DNA of 64,000 nucleotides from assembly GCA_948567375.1 (NCBI GenBank), contig OX419758.1:63021965-63085964 (forward strand), in the 5' to 3' direction. Source of the stretch: Lunularia cruciata (Eukaryota; Streptophyta; Marchantiopsida; Lunulariales; Lunulariaceae). Positions 57,180 through 64,000 of this stretch are shown here, piece by piece; position 1 is the first letter of the stretch; each line of letters opens with the position of its first letter. A program made the translations under genes and the position numbers. The notes under the pieces are model-generated. The model saw nothing but the letters and a program-made list of their open reading frames with translations, did no database searches and was not told the origin of the DNA.

Positions 57180-57992
57180 TTAGTGCAGTTTGACTCATAC
57201 TAAATATCTTCTCTAACTAATGCAACTTTGCTTAGGTTTAGTACACACATTTGCATCTTCATACTCACTTGTGAGAGTGGATTTACACTAAATGCAACAT
57301 TTATCCATATAACATGGTGTCGTATTGGAAAAGAAAGGATAGTTACCCATGACTAAATGCAATCAAGTATATGGTGTTCACTATAGCACCAAGGAGTAGA
57401 TACCTTACTTAGAGTGAGCATCCACATGGGTCTGGGCAAACTTATACTTGGTTTGAGATGATGAGGTGATATTAGCAGGTGTTAAGGTTATGGACCTTAC
57501 GCATGATGTAATTCTAGAGGGAGTGATTATTCATCCTCCTTGTTGGGGGGGCGAGTGGAGCGGCAACAAACAAGGTCTCCAAGTGTAGGGGAATGAAATG
57601 AGGTCAACTCTTTGTTTCTCTAGCCTTGGAGTTGTATGGAACGATGAGTATAGAGTCTGACACATTTTTCAGAGAATGTGTCAGAGCATATCATGTTAAA
57701 TATCATGTACCATTCTCACTTTCATATTTTGTAGCTTATTTCAAGCAACGCATGTCCATTATTATATAGAGAGCACTAGCTGATAGAATCCATAAGAGAG
57801 CCGTCACACTAAGTGATACTTCTTAAGATGTTCAAGTAGTTTATAGACCAATTGACTTGCATAGCGCAAATATCTTTGATGTTGGAGTGCAGATTACAAT
57901 ACTATTGGGGTTTAGCTCGCTTTTAGCACTTGTGTCTCTTGCATGGCTTGATGGGTCTTCCTATCCTTCTTGGTATTCTACCAGGTCTCCTT
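57180..57992 (+). mobile_element. 5'-truncated LINE copy G
   Basis: The plus strand holds the CCHC-to-C-terminus part of the second LINE subfamily (about 57260-57800, with G-A-A-T-N-K-V-S-K-C-R-G, L-A-L-E-L-Y-G and F-V-A-Y-F-K-Q-R in shifting frames). It then carries the tail at about 57900-57992 (GGGGTTTAGCTCGC, GCTTGATGGG, TCTTCCTATCC), more diverged than other copies. A 10-bp palindrome CTGACACATT/AATGTGTCAG lies near 57660-57690. No clear TSD. Confidence 0.65.
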
Positions 57993-58190
57993 GTTTGTTA
58001 AATTGAAATCTCCTCATTGTATGCAGATATTCTCACTGAAAAATTGTTATTCTAATTATCTTAACATATGTGATTATATGATGGGAATACATAAGAATAG
58101 AAAACAAGATGATCCACAAGTAGGTCAATCATAAAGAGAAAAACAAAAACAGAAGCAACATTAGCTTAAATGCAACTAGAAATGTAAAAA

Positions 58191-58690
58191 GGTGATCACA
58201 TGAACCACATGAAGGTTAGGAAGACCCCATCAAGCCATACAAGGGAGAGAAAAACAAGTTAGAATGGGGCTAGGCCCCAATAGTATCAATATGAGAAATC
58301 TGCCCTACCACACCTAAGATATCCAAGCTATGCAAGTCATAAGGCCTACAAACTATTGGAGCATCTAGAGAAGCATCACATAGAACAATTGCTCTCTTAT
58401 GGATTGCATTAGCCAATACTCTATATGTAACAATGGACACACGTTGTCTAATGTATGCTACAAAGTATAAGAGTGAGAGCGGTTACCTTGTCAGCTAATA
58501 TGATAAGCTCTCATATGTTCCCTAACAAATATGTTGAACCTTGTGTCCATAGTTCCATATAACTCCAAGGCTAGAGGAACAAAGAGGTAACCTCCCTATA
58601 TACCACCATACTTGGAGACCTTGTGTGCTACTACTCCTCTTGCTACCCATGACGATGAGTAATTACTCCCTCCTGCATCAAAACTACATT
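58191..58690 (-). mobile_element. 5'-truncated LINE copy E
   Basis: The minus strand carries the tail (58191-58285, including GGGGCTAGGCCCC) and the end of the C-terminal domain, to about 58690. It is tail-to-tail with copy G and direct with copy F. The flanks (CTAGAAATG near 58178, TTAGAAAATG near 58693) hint at a diverged target duplication. Confidence 0.65.
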
Positions 58691-58815
58691 AGAAAATGAT
58701 TTAAGGCCAACAAGTACACTAATAAGAAATATGACTATTAAACATTGTGAACAAACATTCTATTTTGGTCTTAACCAAAATAGACCTTTGAATTTGAAGT
58801 GATAAACCCCCGTTA

Positions 58816-59590
58816 GAGAAGAAGGCAACTGCATAGGAAAAACGAAGGATGGGAAGATCCCATCAAGCCGTACAAGGGAGAGACAAAAAGAGGTAACATG
58901 GGACTAAGCCCCAATAGAGTCTACATGAGAAATTTGCCCTACCGCACCTAAGATATCCGAGCTATGCAAGTCGTATGGTCTACACTTGAGCATCCAAAGA
59001 AATAGCACCTAATGTGATTGCTCTCTTATGGATTGCACTAGCCACTGCACTCTGTAGAACAATGGACACACGCTGTCTAAAATATATCACAAAGTATGAG
59101 AGTGAGAGTGGTACACCTTGATGCCTAACATGATAAGCTCTCATGCACTCCATAACAAATGTGTCAAATGTCGTGTCCATTGCTCCATATAATTCCAATG
59201 CTAGAGGAACAAAGAGATGACCTCGCTGCATACCCCTATACTTGGAGACCTTACGATCTGCTGCTACACTTGCTGCCCATCGAGGGGGATAGGTGATTAT
59301 TCACTCCGAACGGGATCTAAACGTAAAGTCCATAACCACGACCTCCGCTACTATCACCTTACCATATGGGACCAAATATAAATTTACCTTGACACATGTC
59401 ATTTGCAAAATATATGTACGCTCGTTCCAAACTAAGTATACACTCTCTCTAGCCATAACAAACATTATATCCCTAATGGGATCATGGATAACTATTCTCC
59501 GTCCTCCAAAATAACACTGTGTCAGGTGAACGGTTGCCGCATCTAGTGCAGAAGAGGATAAGACATTCGTCATTACCCTACGCTCGGAGT
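58816..59590 (-). mobile_element. 5'-truncated LINE copy F with two readable frames
   Basis: The minus strand has the tail (58816-58920), then a C-terminal frame at 58980-59231 (83 codons, S-L-S-Y-F-V-I-Y-F-R-Q-R-V-S-I), and upstream a frame at 59301-59573 (90 codons). The latter shows A-L-D-A-A-T-V-H-L-T-Q-C (the H-x3-C half of the CCHC), H-D-P-I-R-D, then K-V-N-L with twelve residues to E-V-V-V, a decayed D-x12-D. It is the best preserved copy of the second subfamily's 3' end. Confidence 0.7.
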
Positions 59591-61681
59591 TGGCAAAGGA
59601 ATGCGACCGACGCTGATATCCGGCCGGAAAAGTAGGCGGGCTGCTGGAAAGGTAGGCGGGTTTTGGAAACCAGCCTCGCTGTCCGGGTCTGCTACTCCAA
59701 AATCGTAACAGTGCAAGCTAGCTAGCTCACTTCTATCTACGGTAAAGGTTGAGGAAGGAAAGGAGTTGTCGGGACTCCAGTCGGAGACCCAGGTCCCCCG
59801 TATCCGGCAGCCGAAATCGTAACAGTACTTTCTGGCTACTAGCTACGGTTTATCCGTGGGTCCGCCAACGAAAAGGAAAGAATTCCGCCGTGTCGACTGC
59901 CGACTTCAGTCGGAGACTCATGTCCTGACGGAGCTGGGTCGCGTCGCGTACGAGCCCACGTACCGGCCGAAGTAGCGCAGAGTTGTGGTCATGACGTCTC
60001 TAACGATAAACTGTCCGTTTTAACTTGAAGCGCGCAACTAAGCCATTCTAAGCCTATACGACAAATATGAACTTTTAGTCCACAGGACGAATTTCGGAGG
60101 GAATTTCGGAGAAGAGAAGTCGGTGATTTTTGGCTTTCGGATCACTTGTAAACTTAATATCTCAAAATTTCCATGCTTTATTCAGAGAGATATCGAAAAT
60201 AACTCCATCATGGTGAAAGTTTTTGCAAAAGAGCTCCATAATGCACTAAATGTTATATTCTCACTAAAATTCAAGCGAGGTGCATGGCAGGTCTCCAGGA
60301 TCCTCAACCTTCTTTTATATCCGTTTTGGATCCGTTCTTTTATATCAATCCGAACTTAGATTTATTTATCCGTGTAAATGAGTACCTAAATACATCGTTA
60401 TTTATTTTGCAATTGTCTTCTGCCGTTAGTAGAAGAATCCGAAACGAATATTCCGTCTGAATCTTCGTCGGTGCAAACAACCGAAGGATACTCCCGACGT
60501 TGAGGGAAAGCTTTTAGAGCGGAGGACAATGATATAATCGATGAACGAGATCTTTCTTCAAAATCTGTAGTCGATGGTGTGGATTGTAGATATAACACGG
60601 TAGTTAATTTCAAACAAATAGAGCTTCTCGAGATTTGATCGTCGTATTTTCGAAGAGCTGCTCAAGAGTTTTTCTACCAGCGACCTGGTTCTCCACACCA
60701 ATGCGATCGCAGAAATTTTGAATGTAAAATTTGAAAGGTGTTCATGACTGGACCTCAGAAGTATCACGATATCATTCTTTCATATTAAAGATGGCATTGA
60801 GGACAAGATCTTCATACAATGAGAGGATTTCAAAGTCAATTCAATCTAAACTTCGATATCATGACAACTTCTTCTTTTGAAATAGGTCTCCTTGGGAGGT
60901 TGTAACGCCTGACCTAACGACGCTCTCACACCATAAGCAACTTGGCGAACCAAAAGGAGAGTTGCAGCTCATCAAAGTTGTCTATCTCAACAAGGCAGCG
61001 TTTCAATTCTTTTGTAAGTTGCATGTACTCAGCTGGTCAAGCACATGTACAAATAGGAAGGGAAAAGTAGAGTTCCAGCGAAGCTGCTTGTTCTCTTCTT
61101 ACGCTTCTCACCAAGCGTTTTCAGCATTCTCCTTAACCTTGCTGACTTTATTATAATTTTATCTGTTTGACTACCAGCAGTGTATGTTGGTTAGAAACTA
61201 GACTATGCATGTGTGTTGTTAAACACTATGAATGATGCTATGGAGTTGCGTGTGATCGTCGGCCAGCGATGGGAGTCGTTTGAATTCAAGCATCACGTCT
61301 CTAGGAGAGTTCGAATATTCAAAGCCACTTCCACCCACAAGTTACCACCATTCTTCAAGATTCACCTCTACTAGGCAGCCTACCTCTACTGGTGCCTATC
61401 TGCTTTTATTTCATCCTCGAGTCATTCTTCAGGTTTCACTGCCATTCAGCAGCTTGCCTCTACTGGTACAGATGTGATCTTGTTTTGAAGTTGTTCTGAT
61501 TTATTTCAGCCTGGAGTCTGATGCTGAACCTCTCTTCTCTCCAGTGGACACAACTGAATCCGATCTGCATCCTCCTCAGGTTACTCTGATTTTCCCTATC
61601 GTGGGGTACACATTGGGGTCTCTCATTATGAAACTTTGTCTTTTCTCATTTGCTCAGATATGGTTAAAAAACCAAACTTAA
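59591..61681. other. CG-richer unassigned sequence with local tandem duplications
   Basis: 59600-60000 is notably CG-rich. AAATCGTAACAGT recurs at 59700 and 59814, and CAGTCGGAGAC(C/T)CA recurs about 130 bp apart, giving an imperfect duplication of 115-130 bp. GTAGGCGGG is doubled at 59630-59660. The rest has no recognised gene. Pyrimidine tracts followed by AG near 61490-61580 look like splice acceptors but bound no clear exon. Confidence 0.45.
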
Positions 61682-61750
61682 GCAAAATCGATAAAGGGCG
61701 ACCGCGTAGAAAACACGAAGGATGGGAAGACCCCATCAAGCCGCAAAATC
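61682..61750 (-). mobile_element. LINE tail insertion (53 bp) with 8-bp TSD
   Basis: 61690-61742 matches the tail in reverse (GGGCGACCGCGTAGAAAACA, then GGATGGGAAGACCCCATCAAG). It is flanked by GCAAAATC at 61682-61689 and 61743-61750. The insertion breaks off in the middle of the CGTACGGCTTG segment. Confidence 0.8.
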
Positions 61751-63781
61751 TATGTGGATTTTCTTCCTGGTTAGTTGGGGTTTTGGCATTACTTGTTGCT
61801 TCACCATGGATACTATTGTAGAGGCGAGAAACAACGAGGAACAGACATTTTATGAGGTCTTCTCCTCCTCTTCTTTCATTTCCGTCATGAAACTCTTTTC
61901 CGAACCCACCACGAATTGGTCTTAGTTTGGTGCCGCCATATCTGATAGGGATTAAAGCAATAATTCCGGCTCATTAATCCCCTTGATCTTTAAATCCAAT
62001 GTATCACTCAGTCGAATTATGCAGTTTAGATGTGTACTCACTCCCCCGTATCTTTCCATATATGAAGCATGATGAATATTCCATAACCATGCAGTGACAT
62101 CAGGGTAAATAATACGGCCTCATAAAGACTGCATGAATGCAGTACAGGGATGTATTTAAGTACCAAATCATTCAAATGATAGATGAATCTCGCGTCACAA
62201 TTCCCGCGCAAAATGGAATCCGAAGAGACTAGATCATGTGGAATAAAATCTTATTTTGTCGTAATAAGAATCGTCGCTTAGGCAACATGAGTGATCAATG
62301 TGTCCGCGGACCATTCCCAGGGCGTGAAGACCGCTAAAGAGTGGACAGAGTTTACCGAGGTCGGAACTGGCTAGCCGTGTGTAGGTTTCCCGTTTTGTCC
62401 CTTAGCAGCTGCCAGATATATTTCACGGTTGTTACACATAGAACAGGCATATCGCCGCTAAAGTTTGCGGCTCGCATTAGTTGGCCAGCGTGTTGCTGTG
62501 TCCACGGACGTGTTGTTAGAGAGGGAACACACAACCGTCTTTGAAACCCGGTAAGGCGGGAGCTAATTTTAACTGAAAGTAACCAAAACACACTATTTTC
62601 GTTTCCTCGACGACGTTCTCCGTCATACAGGTATAGAACACACGTGGCAGTTGGCCACGCCATTCACTTGTTTGCGTGGCGGGAGTTAAGTGGGAAGCTT
62701 TGTAAGTAGGGCTCTCACGTAGACTCAATGCTTTCTCGCCACGTCGTAGGACGATGGAGCCCCAGAGAAGCTAAAACTCGCCACTGAGCGCGCATTGGAA
62801 GGAAAAGCGGTCCGACGTCTCTCCTCGACTGAATTTTCCGTCTCTCCGTCCTATCTGTATCCACATCCATCGTCCAATCCCGAAATTTTCACGAATTCTA
62901 CTTTGACAGAGGAAGCGGAAACAATACTCTTGATCCCGCAAAAGTCGTCGAGTAACTCAAAACATTTCTTCGATCTCCTCTGTGAATGGATTATCCCCAC
63001 ATTGCAGAGGTTTGGTCCGAACAGTATATGGTGCTGTTACTCCTGTTAACCCTCATTCAATCTATACCAATTAGACCCGCCTCTTGATCCCTACCATTCC
63101 TTTCCCGTCCCATCTCTCTCTCTCTCCCCCGTGCTTCCCAACGATTGAATTCCCTCGTCATTCATTCTTATTCACTTCTCAACAGATTTACTTTTCCTTT
63201 AGTGAACAATATAGTCTTTTCTTGGGGACCACATCATCGTCTTGAGCGTATAAGTAAGTTGCGTGACTCACTCAATCGGGAGGTCGGTTGTAGTGAATGA
63301 CAGTGAAACGTTCCGTTTCCTCACGCGGTGTGTAGTAGTCTAATTTTTTTGAGGAAAGTCGACGCTTCAATGTTGTCGAGCCGACTTCTAACAAGCACGT
63401 ACGTACGACGACTTCACCAGTGTAGTAGTTGAGGGACAAGAAATTAATCCGTGGAACACCATATAGTGCCTCACTCCTTCCCCCTTCCTCAAATCAACAG
63501 CCGAGACTAACTCGTGCAACAGACAACCGTCGTCCACGAGCCGTTGCTCTCACCGCAATTCCTCCAGTGAATTGAGAGTTGAAGCCGTCACGAGACCACC
63601 CACTCCCCTCCCCCTCCCCCACATCAAACGACCATTGAACTGGGGAAAGGAAATGGAGGATTGCATACAGGCCTGACTGTGAACGTTCTTCGGCCCCGAT
63701 TGAGGAAAGTACCCATTTTAACGTCGATTCTCTCTCAGTGAGTAGATTTTATAGGGACCAGGGACTCATAAGGTTAGAACG
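61751..63781. other. Unassigned, possibly the promoter region of a gene to the right
   Basis: No coding domain is recognised. From about 62750 the sequence becomes CG-richer with pyrimidine-rich runs (63110-63130 CTCTCTCTCTC, 63600-63620 CTCCCC runs), as in plant promoters and 5' leaders. A short upstream frame ATGGAGGATTGC...TGA begins near 63652. Confidence 0.35.
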
Positions 63782-63846
63782 ATGGAGGGAGCTGTTGGAC
63801 CGGACTTAGAAGGCGGAATGAGGCATTCGATTTTTTGTTCGTTTGG
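63782..63846 (+). CDS. Candidate first coding exon running to a splice donor (tentative)
   Basis: ATG at 63782 (context AACGATGG: A at -3, G at +4) opens a frame of 21 codons, M-E-G-A-V-G-P-D-L-E-G-G-M. It reaches TTTGG/GTAAGAAG at 63846/63847, a good plant 5' splice donor. Unspliced, the frame stops at once (TAA inside the donor). Acidic, Gly-rich start, no recognised domain. The rest of the gene would lie beyond the window. Chance is a fair alternative. Confidence 0.25.
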
Positions 63847-64000
63847 GTAAGAAGCAGTGGCTAAAGTTCCAAGGTCCACGTACAACAGTTTTGTGAGATT
63901 TTAGCAAAGCTACTTCAAAGGCTATCGATAAGTATCCATCACAGCTGCCCGTGAACACCACATTGCGTGGCCATCACCTGAATTCTCCGCCGTTTGTCAG
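63847..64000. other. Window edge, possibly intron
   Basis: If the donor at 63847 is real this is the start of an intron. No acceptor can be confidently chosen. Confidence 0.2.

Overview
This looks like a gene-poor, repeat-rich stretch of a plant nuclear genome, most likely an early-diverging land plant or a close streptophyte relative (bryophyte, lycophyte or charophyte grade). That is an inference. The evidence is the retroelement mix (Ty3/gypsy chromovirus, a gypsy element with accessory domains, non-LTR elements of a type I associate with non-flowering plants), the AT-rich composition and the absence of any bacterial operon structure, RNA operon or CRISPR array. I recognise no intact conserved host gene. 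Nearly every assignable stretch is a decayed retroelement with stops and frameshifts.

Layout. 1-11.7 kb: unassigned sequence with small tandem repeats, hairpins, two long AT microsatellites and two or three tiny insertions of one non-LTR 3' tail. 11.7-15.9 kb: a non-LTR element (LINE copy A, +) split by an internally deleted chromodomain gypsy element with a 3' LTR. 16-21.5 kb: AT-rich unassigned sequence with a perfect 26-bp foldback. 21.6-25.1 kb: LINE copy C (-). About 26-36.7 kb: a long decayed Ty3/gypsy element. Its remains read, in order, 5' LTR, gag zinc knuckles, protease, a C5 cytosine methyltransferase domain, reverse transcriptase, RNase H, integrase, a PHD finger and a 3' LTR. Two solo LTRs of the chromovirus family sit inside it, each with its own 5-bp target duplication. 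37.9-42.6 kb: LINE copy B (+), split by a third solo LTR. 44.4-47.3 kb: LINE copy D (-). 47.3-57.2 kb: mostly unassigned, with two tail insertions. 57.2-59.6 kb: three 5'-truncated LINE copies (G, E, F). 59.6-64 kb: CG-richer unassigned sequence, possibly leading into a host gene at the right edge.

Two systems stand out. First, the gypsy element carries both a DNMT3-like methyltransferase and a PHD finger: a DNA-methylation writer and a probable histone reader in one polyprotein. This copy is dead (the catalytic Pro-Cys is now Pro-Ser followed by a stop). Second, the LINEs carry a C-terminal CCHC motif followed by a D-x12-D motif of the restriction-enzyme-like endonuclease type, rather than a visible AP-endonuclease. 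They end in a conserved tail of about 90 bp with two hairpins. That tail is scattered through the window as insertions of 35-126 bp flanked by target duplications of 8-16 bp.

Coordinates of decayed elements are approximate unless a target-site duplication or terminal motif fixes them. All assignments were made by eye, without alignment or database search.
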